From: JBCAWW01 sp039024315
GTDB taxonomy: Bacteria; Bacteroidota; Bacteroidia; J057
Reading direction: 5' to 3'
DNA: 28,202 nt
NCBI GenBank assembly: GCA_039024315.1
Contig: JBCCQN010000106.1
Location: 1 to 28,202, forward strand
The notes under the pieces were generated by a model. It saw only the letters and a program-made list of their open reading frames with translations, did not search any database and was not told the origin of the DNA. The position numbers and the translations under genes are program-made. Of this stretch, positions 17,716-25,638 are shown in pieces (the first letter of the stretch is position 1; the number at the start of each line of letters is the position of its first letter).

Positions 17716-17798
17716 ATTCTTGGCAGGCTAAAATCCATGGCAAAAAAAGCTATTATTGCGGCCAAATCAAAGCTGTAACCAAAGACTACTGCTGTATT

Positions 17799-18488
17799 AT
17801 GAAAAAGAAAGTACTGATAACTGGAGGTTCAAGAGGAATCGGCTTAGCCATCGCAAGGAAGTTTTACGAGGGAGGATTTGAGGTATTGATTTGCGCAAGG
17901 GGAAGAGAGGGCTTGGAAAAAGCAAAAGCAGAAATGCCTGATATCCACACCTTTCAGTGTGATATCTCAAAAAAAGAAGAGGTATTAGCGTTCTGCGAAG
18001 CAGTAAATCAAAAACATGGCGCCTTGGACTTACTGGTCAATAATGGCGGCCAATATTTGCAAGGTCATCTTCACTTGGCGGAGAATGTAGCTTATGAGCA
18101 ACTCTTACGCACCAATGTGGATAGTGCTTTTTATTTTACCCGAGAGCTGATCAAGCCGATGAAGAATAGAAAAAAAGGTACGGTGGTGATGATGGCAAGT
18201 GTGGCCAGTTTGAAGGCCTACCAAGATGGAGGGCTTTATGGTTTCACTAAATATGCAATGATGGGACTGGCGCGTAATTTTAGGGCAGAATTAGCCAAGG
18301 AAGGAATCAGAGTGATAACGATCTTTCCGGGAGCAGTCAAAACGTCTAGCTGGGACTGGTCAGATCTTGATGAGGCAAGATTTATACCTGCAGAGGACAT
18401 TGCAGAGCTAGTTTGGAGTAGTTTTCACCTCAGCAGTCGTAGCGTGGTGGAAGATATCGTGATCAGACCTAGTTTGGGAGATATTTGA
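17799..18488 (+). CDS. Short-chain dehydrogenase/reductase (classical SDR)
   Basis: 229 residues, one Rossmann domain. Motifs: cofactor loop GGSRGIG (9-15), Asp-containing CDIS (54-57), NNGG (81-84), catalytic Ser134 or Ser137 (MMASVAS), Tyr147 and Lys151 (YGFTK). Arg at 34 and 36 after the second beta strand (ICARGREG) argues for NADPH. The closest textbook function is 3-oxoacyl-ACP reductase-like, but the substrate of such a stand-alone SDR is unknown. It is divergent from the mlaE-A2M operon, with an 83-bp shared upstream region. Codons near 64-69 contain an exact inverse copy of the dispersed palindromic motif (17987-18004), without disturbing the frame. Confidence 0.9.
   Translation: MKKKVLITGGSRGIGLAIARKFYEGGFEVLICARGREGLEKAKAEMPDIHTFQCDISKKEEVLAFCEAVNQKHGALDLLVNNGGQYLQGHLHLAENVAYEQLLRTNVDSAFYFTRELIKPMKNRKKGTVVMMASVASLKAYQDGGLYGFTKYAMMGLARNFRAELAKEGIRVITIFPGAVKTSSWDWSDLDEARFIPAEDIAELVWSSFHLSSRSVVEDIVIRPSLGDI
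17987..18004 (-). repeat. Dispersed palindromic motif, copy inside the SDR gene
   Basis: On the minus strand ACTGCTTCGCAGAACGCT, identical over 18 bases to the copy at 27545-27562; within codons for FCEAV of the SDR. Confidence 0.5.
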
Positions 18489-18557
18489 GGGTAAATAAAA
18501 GTACCCTGATGCTTTTAATTTAAACGAAAACAGTATTTTTTACGTTAAACTATATGG

Positions 18558-18597
18558 AAAGATGCAGTAAGAAAAAGGACAAAAAGCATCTTTTTTT
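18558..18597 (+). terminator. Probable terminator after the SDR gene
   Basis: AAAGATGC (18558-18565) pairs with GCATCTTT (18586-18593) over an A-rich 20-nt loop, followed by four more T. A second, weaker hairpin GGGTA/TACCC lies right after the SDR stop at 18489-18506. Confidence 0.45.
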
Positions 18598-18621
18598 AGA
18601 GGGCAGCTTAGCACCACCTAG

Positions 18622-18652
18622 TTGAATGTAGCACGATATTTGTGTATCTTTC
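18622..18652 (+). promoter_or_regulatory. Predicted promoter of the VWA-like gene
   Basis: TTG at 18622-18624 and TATCTTTC at 18645-18652 (one mismatch to TAnnTTTG) with 20 nt between them, the usual Bacteroidota spacing. If used, the leader to the preferred start (18764) is about 100 nt. It contains GGGAGG at 18664-18669, five bases before an ATG at 18674. Confidence 0.45.
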
Positions 18653-18763
18653 TTTAAGTATGTTGGGAGGCTTATGAGGGCCAAAACAAGCCTTACAACC
18701 TGCGGATCAGATGGTTCAATCAATTGCGACTGCTGCAGAATGGATAAGCCCAATCACCGCATT

Positions 18764-19843
18764 ATGAAATATCCGGTCAGCATATTATTTATTTTGCTCT
18801 CTTTTTGGGGGTCAAAGCTTGCAGCGGATGATCGTTGCGCATTTGACATCAATTTCATCGAGCAAGAAATTCCCTTCTACACCTTTGCTGATTACACCCC
18901 ACAAGTAGCCCTGCGGATGGCCTATGCCAAGTTCGAGGTTAGCAATACCGACGAATGGCAAGAACTAGCCAATGAACACGAAGCTTATGAGATCGACTTG
19001 GTGTTTACTAAGTATCCGCAAGATATTAAAGCGTGGCGAACCGATTATTGGACATTGTTGAATGATCGCCTGAGAGCTTTATTCGAAATCGATCCCTCCC
19101 TAAAGAATAGGAATATCCGTTGGAATATGTTCTTGCAGACTCAGTGTAAAACTGAAGAGCAAGCCAAGGACTATTTCCATGGTTTTGTGATCAAATATCG
19201 CCCAAAGGTGCTTAAGGTCATTGATGAGGTCAAAAGTCCTGCCCAGTTACGAGAATTGATTCGAGGAGAGGCCATTACCCGCGACTCGACCGTAGTCAAA
19301 ATTCTAGAACGTAATCCCGATTGGAACAATATGCTTGTCATTATGGACTGGACAGGTAGCATGTACCAATATGGGGCCCAATTGGTTCTTTGGCACAAAC
19401 TTAATATGACTTATCGCGAAGATAGAGTACAACACTTTGTCTTTTTCAATGACGGCAACAACAAACGCAACTCGCAAAAGAAAGCGGGTCGTACCGGAGG
19501 GGTCTATCGTGCTCGCACCGATGAGATAGAAGAAATCGTCGAGACGATGGAGTTTGTGATGAAAAAAGGCAATGGAGGGGATGCGCCCGAAAATGATCTT
19601 GAAGCGGTCCTAACTGGTTTACAATACCTAGACAACTTTGATGAGATTATTCTTATCGCTGATAATAAGAGTTCCGTCAGAGATATCGAACTACTAGAAA
19701 AGATTGATCGCCCGATTCATATTATTCTTTGCGATGTCAAGGGGACGGTTCACCCTGATTATATAAAAATCGCCAAAGAAACGGGAGGTTCTTTACATAC
19801 TTTAGAAAAAGATCTCGAGAGCCTTTCGCCTCCTACCCCTTAA
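18764..19843 (+). CDS. Exported von Willebrand factor A-like protein
   Basis: I choose ATG 18764 (359 residues) because it opens a clean signal peptide (1-21, SKLAA|DD). An in-frame ATG at 18674 has a purine-rich GGGAGG before it but would put 30 hydrophilic, Cys-rich residues ahead of the signal. The first half (about 22-185) is not recognised. The second half is VWA-like: MLVIMDWTGSM with the MIDAS-type DWTGS (Asp195, Thr197, Ser199; the first Ser of DxSxS is Thr), then GNGGDAPENDLEAVLTGLQ and FDEIILIADN. Such domains bind metal-dependent ligands. It is probably periplasmic or surface-exposed; partner unknown. The next gene begins 33 bp downstream with its own -7 box. Confidence 0.82.
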   Translation: MKYPVSILFILLSFWGSKLAADDRCAFDINFIEQEIPFYTFADYTPQVALRMAYAKFEVSNTDEWQELANEHEAYEIDLVFTKYPQDIKAWRTDYWTLLNDRLRALFEIDPSLKNRNIRWNMFLQTQCKTEEQAKDYFHGFVIKYRPKVLKVIDEVKSPAQLRELIRGEAITRDSTVVKILERNPDWNNMLVIMDWTGSMYQYGAQLVLWHKLNMTYREDRVQHFVFFNDGNNKRNSQKKAGRTGGVYRARTDEIEEIVETMEFVMKKGNGGDAPENDLEAVLTGLQYLDNFDEIILIADNKSSVRDIELLEKIDRPIHIILCDVKGTVHPDYIKIAKETGGSLHTLEKDLESLSPPTP

Positions 19844-19852
19844 GAATTTTCT

Positions 19853-19860
19853 TAGCTTTG
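19853..19860 (+). promoter_or_regulatory. -7 box before the AspT/YidE-type transporter
   Basis: TAGCTTTG matches TAnnTTTG exactly, 16 nt before the start codon at 19877. No clear TTG sits at the right distance upstream, so this is weaker than a full promoter. Confidence 0.35.
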
Positions 19861-19876
19861 CGGCAAGAATATTCAC

Positions 19877-21493
19877 ATGATCGAAATCCTTAGTGAAAAT
19901 CCATTATTGCTACTCTTTGTAGTGGCGGCATTAGGTTATTTAATTGGCAATATACCCATTCGAGGGAGTAAGCTAGGGGTTGCGGCAGTATTGTTTGTGG
20001 GTCTCGCCTTTGGCGGTATAGATCCCTCCCTGCAAATCCCTGAATTTGTCCTAACCTTAGGGCTTGCCATCTTCGTTTATAGCATCGGTCTAAGCAATGG
20101 CCCTGGCTTTTTTGCTAGTTTTAGGAAAAAGGGTAGAAAACAGCTGATTTTTTTGGCGATCATGTTGCTGTTTGGAGCCTTGGCAGCCTTGGGCATACAC
20201 TTTATATTTGGCTTTAGCTCAGCCAGCACAGCCGGTATTTATGCTGGTAGTACCACAAGCACCGCAGCGCTAGCAGGTGTTTTGGATATCCTGAGCCAAA
20301 GAGGGATACAGTCTGGTCTAGATCAAGCGGTCATTGGATATTCTCTCTCTTACCCTATGGGAGCGCTAGGAGCAATTATCGCCATGGTCATTTTTCAACG
20401 ACTTTGGAAAATCGACTTTCGTCAGGAGGCAAAAGACTTGCGCAAGGAATATCCTCTTGATCAGGTTATTGAAAACCGAGCCATCAGAGTAACACAAGAT
20501 AAGTTTTGCAATATTCCGATTAGAGATTTAAGGCGGAAGTATAAATGGCAAGTTGTATTTGGAAGGCTGATGCGCAATCAGGATATCATTCTTTCAAATT
20601 GGGATACTAGCTTTTGTCCAGGGGATATTATACGTGTCGCGGGCGTCGCAGAAGATCTTGATGCACTAACCGATTTGTTGGGAGAGAGTGCAGAGGCAGG
20701 CATTCATTTTGAAGAAAATGAGTATCAACATTTGCGCGTTTTTATCTCTAATTCAGATGTAGCAGGTAAGCAAATATCTGCTTTAAATTTAGAAGAGCAG
20801 TTTTCTGCAATCATTTCCCGCGTTCGCCGAGGCGATAATGACCTACTTGCTTCTGGGGATACGGTCTTAGAATTAGGGGATCAAATTCGTTTTGTGGCGA
20901 GGAAACGAGATTTACCGGGCTTGAAAAAACTATTTGGTGATTCCTATCACAGCTTGAGTCAAATCAATCTATTTTCTTTTGGCTTGGGCATGGCTTTAGG
21001 GCTGCTCTTAGGGATGATTACCTTCGAATTAACGGAAGACATCCGATTTCGCCTTGGCTTTGCAGGTGGACCTTTGATTATGGCTTTGGTATTGGGAAAT
21101 TTAAGAAGGACCGGCAGTATTGTATGGACATTGCCTTATAGTGCCAACCTTACCCTGCGTCAAATAGGTTTGATATTTTTGTTGGCAACCATTGGGGTTC
21201 GGTCTGGACATACCTTTTTTTCAACTCTTAACGATGCGAGTGCTTTTTTTGTGTTCCTTGGCGGAACGATTATCAGTTTAGGCACCGCCTTGTTGATGTT
21301 TTGGGTAGGCTATCGATTATTTAAAATTCCTTTTAGCATACTAAGCGGTATGATGGCCAATCAACCCGCTATTTTGGATTTTGCGCTCACGCGGACAGGC
21401 AATCAGTTACCAAGCGTAGGATTTGCTTTGATGTTTCCGATCGCTTTGATCGCGAAGATTGTGATCGCTCAGGTTTTGTTCCTTTTATTGTAA
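19877..21493 (+). CDS. AspT/YidE/YbjL-type transporter with two RCK_C domains
   Basis: A 538-residue membrane protein. Architecture: N-terminal membrane half (about 8-185) with GSTTSTAALAGVLD, then two RCK_C (TrkA-C) domains in the cytoplasm (about 196-268 and 283-356; signatures FCPGDIIRVAG and LELGDQIRFVA), then a C-terminal membrane half (about 363-538) with MMANQPAILDFALTRTGNQLPSVGFALMFPIALI. This is the aspartate:alanine exchanger family layout (TC 2.A.81), whose RCK_C pair is thought to sense ligands. The actual substrate (dicarboxylate, amino acid or other) is unknown. It is convergent with the STAND gene, with only 7 bp between the stop codons and no terminator. Confidence 0.9.
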   Translation: MIEILSENPLLLLFVVAALGYLIGNIPIRGSKLGVAAVLFVGLAFGGIDPSLQIPEFVLTLGLAIFVYSIGLSNGPGFFASFRKKGRKQLIFLAIMLLFGALAALGIHFIFGFSSASTAGIYAGSTTSTAALAGVLDILSQRGIQSGLDQAVIGYSLSYPMGALGAIIAMVIFQRLWKIDFRQEAKDLRKEYPLDQVIENRAIRVTQDKFCNIPIRDLRRKYKWQVVFGRLMRNQDIILSNWDTSFCPGDIIRVAGVAEDLDALTDLLGESAEAGIHFEENEYQHLRVFISNSDVAGKQISALNLEEQFSAIISRVRRGDNDLLASGDTVLELGDQIRFVARKRDLPGLKKLFGDSYHSLSQINLFSFGLGMALGLLLGMITFELTEDIRFRLGFAGGPLIMALVLGNLRRTGSIVWTLPYSANLTLRQIGLIFLLATIGVRSGHTFFSTLNDASAFFVFLGGTIISLGTALLMFWVGYRLFKIPFSILSGMMANQPAILDFALTRTGNQLPSVGFALMFPIALIAKIVIAQVLFLLL

Positions 21494-21500
21494 ACACCAA

Positions 21501-24236
21501 TTAATCAGTAGGCCTACTGCTTTCATCGAGGATACGCACTACTCTAAAACCGATGATATTGTCGTAGTTATCCCCATAATAAATCTCACGCTTCCTAATT
21601 CTGACGGTATCTTTATTTAAATAAGATCCGCCTCTTCTGGTTACAAACTCTCCCCTTGGAGGTCCAAAAGGATTAATACTGATCGGATTCGCTTCAGCCA
21701 GTTGTCCGTAATAGCCATCATCATACCAGTCATAGGTCCACTCCCAGACGTTGCCGCTCATATCATAAATCCCAAAATCGTTAGGCTGCAACATACCAAC
21801 TGGATGCAAAACACTTTCAGAGTTCCATTCAAACCAAGCTACTTGCTTAGGATCCCTGCTCCCTGAATAGTGCAAAATTTCGCCCTTATCATTTTTACCA
21901 GCTGCGTACTCCCATTCTGCCTCAGTTGGGATTTCATAATGTTGCTTCAGGGTATCACTTAGCCATCTGGCATAAGCCTTTGCCCCCACCCAAGTGACAT
22001 AATAAACCGGAAAGCCTTCCTCTCCATTGACCCATTTATAGACCCCATCCTCGTAGATGATCTGATGTCCAAAGTTAATCCAAGCAGCAGTAGAGTCAGG
22101 ACTGAGCTTGGTGGCATTGAGAAAGCTAACGTATTGGCCCGCACTAATCTCATACTTACTCATCTCAAAGCTACTTACTCGCACTCGGTGAACAGGACGA
22201 GCATTTGGCTCCCCATTACTGCTCCCCATACGAAATATCCCGCCTTCAATAGGGAGCATTACAGGGAAATTAGCCTTGTCATTGGCGGCATTTTCCAAGC
22301 CAGCCAAAGCCCTAATTTTGCCCTCCGTTAAGGGCCACGGTCTATCCCCTATTTTGGCCAAAACGCTATTTCCAAGAGCGCTGATATCGGCAGTATTGTT
22401 TGCATATAATTGCTGAGCCTTAAGGAAATGGTAAGCAGCTTCAAATGCTCCAAATTCACTCGCCCTTTCGTAGTATTGTAGGCAATTAATGGGCGAAAAA
22501 CCTATTTCGTTTTTCCATTCTGCCAATTTAGCTGCTAAGCCATATTTTTGTTTTTCGAGAAACAGCTCAAAATATTGGTTTACAATGGTATCAAGAGAGT
22601 CCTCTGCAGCTCCTATTTTTTTGGCTTTATCAAAATAAGTCAAATACCGATGGGGCCAGACTTGAGGGACTTCTATTGCATTTAAATAGGCATATACACT
22701 CTCCTTTTTGTCAGGAAACAAATTAGCGGCAGAATCGATTTGCACTAGGGCAAGATCGGCATTGTCCTTTTCTAGATAGATGAGATTTGCTTTGCTGATA
22801 TGAAGCTGCCCTTGAGCCCTAGCCTCCGCTTTTTGAGCTTTACGATTACTATTGACGGCAAAAAATAGCGCAACAATTGAAACCAACGCTAAGGTCAAGC
22901 CTCCAATAGCGATAAACCTTGCTTGTCTCCTTTTTTTTCTCTCTACAGAAAGTTCAGCGGCTTGCTTATTTATTTGTTCTATTTGACGTTTTTCCGCTTC
23001 CTGAGCCAAACGCCGTCTTTTAGCAATCAATACGGGCTCTACTAAAGTGTCATGGCTCAACTCATATAAAAATCCTCCTCTTGGGTCAGGTTCAGCCCGC
23101 AAAAGGTGAGTGTTAACTAACTTCCTCAACAAGATTTCGCCCACCCCGTAATCTTGGGAAATAATTCCATCATATAAGGTAATTCGTCTCTCCGCCTCTT
23201 CAAAGATGAGGCCTTCTTCAATCAATTTACGAGCCAATAATTGCTCTTCCTTATCCTTGAGCTGGTTTATTTGCCGGTCATAGTGTTTTTCAAAAATTTT
23301 GCGTAGATCTCCTAAGTCCGCAATATCTATCTCGTTCTTTTTGGCACTAAGAATCAAGTTTTCGGCGTATTGGCAAATAACCTGCAATTGAAAGGACTCG
23401 ATACGCTTTTCTCCATTTTGGCTGAGATAATCTAATAAATGCTCAACGGCTTTATCGGTATAATTAAATTTGTGGGAGATAAAGCCATATTTATTCTGGG
23501 GCAAAAATGCGGGATCCAAAATGGCATCTTGTGCTTGCTGTCGATCCAAAGCCCTTAAATGGTAACGATTATCCAATATATCAGGCAACTTATTTGATAG
23601 TCGATCAAGCTCACTCAATCTATCAGATCTTATGCTCAGTACTACCCTAATATTCAATGGTTCATAGAGAAGCTTTGTCTCTTCGTCTGAAAGGGTGTCT
23701 GGATATTTTTCAATATAATCTCGATAAACTTGGGGAATATCACTATTGAGAAGCGTTCCTAAACCATAATGAAAAGCTTCAATACTTTTTTCGGGGTAGG
23801 TAAATAATTCCTCAAACTGATCGAAAAACAAAACAAAATCACTATTACCAGGAACCTTAGCCTGATAGGATTTAAAATGTCGCCAGAGGGATTCATCATC
23901 AGGTAAAATGCTGTCTATATAACAATCCCCTTCAGGAATCGGCAGAAAATGCTTTACCAAGCCTAGTATATCATTACCTCTTTGCTCTTGATAGGCCCCA
24001 AGCCTAATATTAAAGGGGCGGTACTCTCCTTCGCTGCGCAATTTTGGAATAATACCCGCATTGACCAAAGAGCTTTTGCCCATTCCCGAACGGGCATAGA
24101 GCACCACGAGACGATTTTGCACGATAAATCTACTTAGACTATCGATTTCAAAATCTCTTCCGAAAAATATATCCCTTTCTTCGTCAGTAAAGGGTTTGAC
24201 TCCCGGATAACGATATGGAAGATTTATATTTAGCAT
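21501..24236 (-). CDS. STAND NTPase with transmembrane helix and C-terminal FGE/SUMF1-like domain
   Basis: 911 residues. It opens with YPGVKPFTDEERDIFFGRD, the usual lead-in of nSTAND1-type NTPases. Walker A is RSGMGKSS (49-56) and Walker B FVLFFDQFEE (134-143); a helical sensor/winged-helix part (about 250-415) ends in LSHDTLVEP. A very basic coiled coil (about 405-440) precedes one transmembrane helix (about 441-461), so the N-terminus should be cytoplasmic and the C-terminus periplasmic. A helical repeat-like region (about 470-640) leads to an FGE-sulfatase/SUMF1 domain (about 660-905: GGIFRMGSSNGE, EAEWEYAAGK, GNVWEWTYDWYDDG, RRGGSYL, GFRVVR). The Cys pair that follows GGSY in catalytic FGE is absent (GGSYLNKDTVR), so this C-type-lectin-fold head is more likely to bind a ligand than to make formylglycine. 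The start ATG directly follows the upstream TAA. Confidence 0.9.
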   Translation of the reverse strand: MLNINLPYRYPGVKPFTDEERDIFFGRDFEIDSLSRFIVQNRLVVLYARSGMGKSSLVNAGIIPKLRSEGEYRPFNIRLGAYQEQRGNDILGLVKHFLPIPEGDCYIDSILPDDESLWRHFKSYQAKVPGNSDFVLFFDQFEELFTYPEKSIEAFHYGLGTLLNSDIPQVYRDYIEKYPDTLSDEETKLLYEPLNIRVVLSIRSDRLSELDRLSNKLPDILDNRYHLRALDRQQAQDAILDPAFLPQNKYGFISHKFNYTDKAVEHLLDYLSQNGEKRIESFQLQVICQYAENLILSAKKNEIDIADLGDLRKIFEKHYDRQINQLKDKEEQLLARKLIEEGLIFEEAERRITLYDGIISQDYGVGEILLRKLVNTHLLRAEPDPRGGFLYELSHDTLVEPVLIAKRRRLAQEAEKRQIEQINKQAAELSVERKKRRQARFIAIGGLTLALVSIVALFFAVNSNRKAQKAEARAQGQLHISKANLIYLEKDNADLALVQIDSAANLFPDKKESVYAYLNAIEVPQVWPHRYLTYFDKAKKIGAAEDSLDTIVNQYFELFLEKQKYGLAAKLAEWKNEIGFSPINCLQYYERASEFGAFEAAYHFLKAQQLYANNTADISALGNSVLAKIGDRPWPLTEGKIRALAGLENAANDKANFPVMLPIEGGIFRMGSSNGEPNARPVHRVRVSSFEMSKYEISAGQYVSFLNATKLSPDSTAAWINFGHQIIYEDGVYKWVNGEEGFPVYYVTWVGAKAYARWLSDTLKQHYEIPTEAEWEYAAGKNDKGEILHYSGSRDPKQVAWFEWNSESVLHPVGMLQPNDFGIYDMSGNVWEWTYDWYDDGYYGQLAEANPISINPFGPPRGEFVTRRGGSYLNKDTVRIRKREIYYGDNYDNIIGFRVVRILDESSRPTD

Positions 24237-25313
24237 TTATTCTTCCACTAATTCTAAAATTGCTTCCCTGATCTTATTCCGCTCTACAACCGCCTCTTCA
24301 CTCGTTACCATTTCTTTACGAATTCTTTTTTGTAGTCGATAAAATCGTCCCTGTAACATGGTCAATTCGGTAGCAACATCGGGGTCTTCGTCTTTTTTTA
24401 ATAAATCCTCTAAGAGGTCTAGACCATCCTCTAACTTATCTTCCTTAGCGAGTTGTAATACTTTCGCTTTTTGGGAAGGCGCAGCCAAATTCCGTTTAAT
24501 TAGTCCACCTGCTTCTGCGCAACTTTGGTGAATCTTCCGCAAAAATTCGGGTACCCCTTGGCGGATAAATTCTATTTTAAATTGATCCAAGCAGATTGAA
24601 AGTGTGTCTTCATTATATTCCTGCTCAGTAGCATATCTAGCGAAACGGGAACGGATATCTTGTACTTTTAGCAGTCTTAACAGTAGCTGAACATACCATT
24701 GGTCAAAGCGAAAACCAAGAAAAATCAGACTTCGCGCGGAGAAAATACTATCCTTGAGCGATTCTGGAATCCCCTTACCGCTAAGCATCGTTTGCAAAAA
24801 ACCGTACAAATCATCTTGGGTAAGCAATAAGGACTCTTCCGCCTCCAAAGAACCTACCAAGTTGTAAACCAAAGGCTTGGCTAAGCTCCCTTGTGCTATA
24901 TTTTCACCTGGATCATTCTTGTGAAAAAATGCAAACGAATGATTCCCCTCTCCTAGTTGCCGACCTAAAAATCGATCAGGACTAGCATTAATGACCAACT
25001 TGAATGGCAAATCCGACAATATTTCGTACACCTCATGGTGGAAGGAAGCTTGATAAAACTCCTTCATCTGATAGTAAATTTTACTTTTAGACCTTGCATC
25101 TGGAAACAAAAAAAGATCATCTCCAGCATAATAAGAAGAAACCAGAGGATTTTCTTCTATATTCAAGGATTCGACAAATGCGTCCCGAAAGCCTTGATTT
25201 TGGGGGGTTCGAGCAATATTTGGTCCTAAAAAAAAGATAGCCTCCCCTGCCAAAAGAGTTTTTAGCAAAAAATCCCAGTCGATTTGGGAGTCAAAAGCGA
25301 CGGATTGTGACAT
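24237..25313 (-). CDS. SIR2-like protein with C-terminal effector-associated domain (EAD11-like)
   Basis: I choose ATG 25313 (358 residues, MSQSVAFDSQ) over a TTG at 25367. Residues about 10-265 follow a diverged SIR2-type Rossmann pattern: EAIFFLGPNI (24-33) where SIR2 has a GAG loop, FKLVINASPDRFL (104-116) in place of the TTNYD strand, PLVYNLVGSLE (147-157) where the catalytic HG is expected, and RSLIFLGFRFDQW (194-206) as the late FxGxxxxD strand. The C-terminal ~75 residues (about 284-358; LQLAKEDKLEDGLDLLEDLL, then MLQGRFYRLQKR, then ERNKIREAILELVEE) match what I remember of effector-associated domain 11. EADs link effectors to NTPase partners in conflict systems. The stop abuts the STAND start (TAAATG), so the two are coupled. 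NAD hydrolysis is the family role of active SIR2 effectors, but activity is uncertain here. Confidence 0.82.
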   Translation of the reverse strand: MSQSVAFDSQIDWDFLLKTLLAGEAIFFLGPNIARTPQNQGFRDAFVESLNIEENPLVSSYYAGDDLFLFPDARSKSKIYYQMKEFYQASFHHEVYEILSDLPFKLVINASPDRFLGRQLGEGNHSFAFFHKNDPGENIAQGSLAKPLVYNLVGSLEAEESLLLTQDDLYGFLQTMLSGKGIPESLKDSIFSARSLIFLGFRFDQWYVQLLLRLLKVQDIRSRFARYATEQEYNEDTLSICLDQFKIEFIRQGVPEFLRKIHQSCAEAGGLIKRNLAAPSQKAKVLQLAKEDKLEDGLDLLEDLLKKDEDPDVATELTMLQGRFYRLQKRIRKEMVTSEEAVVERNKIREAILELVEE

Positions 25314-25521
25314 ATTTTCGCGATTGTGTAGGGATATTGAGGATGAAAGCAACCTTAAAATATCCAATTATTGGTAATAGCCAAAATAATTGCATAGTAA
25401 AACAAATGGAACCGTAAAAAGTTTCGGCTGCCCAAAAGTCGACTTAGTTGAGGAGTTTTAGACTCGATAAAGGTCTTTGTAGCCTATCTCTAAATTTTTT
25501 ATCGTTGAGACTTTTCATCAC

Positions 25522-25540
25522 GACTGCTGCGCAGAACGCT
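25522..25540 (+). repeat. Dispersed palindromic motif, copy
   Basis: GACTGCTGCGCAGAACGCT, nearly identical to the copies at 27544 (plus) and 10328 and 17987 (both reverse). Confidence 0.6.
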
Positions 25541-25590
25541 TCCCCTCCTAAAGCTCGAACGAGCAAATTCGAACTGCTGTAAAAAAACAA

Positions 25591-25614
25591 GCCATAGATT
25601 AGTATATCTATGGC
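25591..25614 (-). terminator. Intrinsic terminator of the SnoaL-like operon
   Basis: GCCATAGAT and ATCTATGGC form a 9-bp stem with a 6-nt loop. On the minus strand it is followed by TTGTTTTTTT. It lies 25 bp after the stop at 25639. Confidence 0.85.
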
Positions 25615-25638
25615 CGTCAAATTCTCTATTCTAATACC

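Larger units (their letters stand above)
25314..25638. other. Intergenic region between conflict module and SnoaL-like operon
   Basis: About 325 bp without a gene. It holds one copy of the dispersed palindromic motif (25522-25540), the terminator of the right-hand operon (25591-25614), and presumably the promoter of the SIR2-like/STAND module. I could not find a convincing -33/-7 pair for that promoter; CCAATTATTGG at 25364-25374 region is a short inverted repeat close to it. Confidence 0.6.

Noticed and set aside
21501..22300. Diversity-generating retroelement target at the 3' end of the STAND-FGE gene
   Set aside because: No reverse transcriptase, accessory gene or template repeat found in the window; kept only as a check in the findings.
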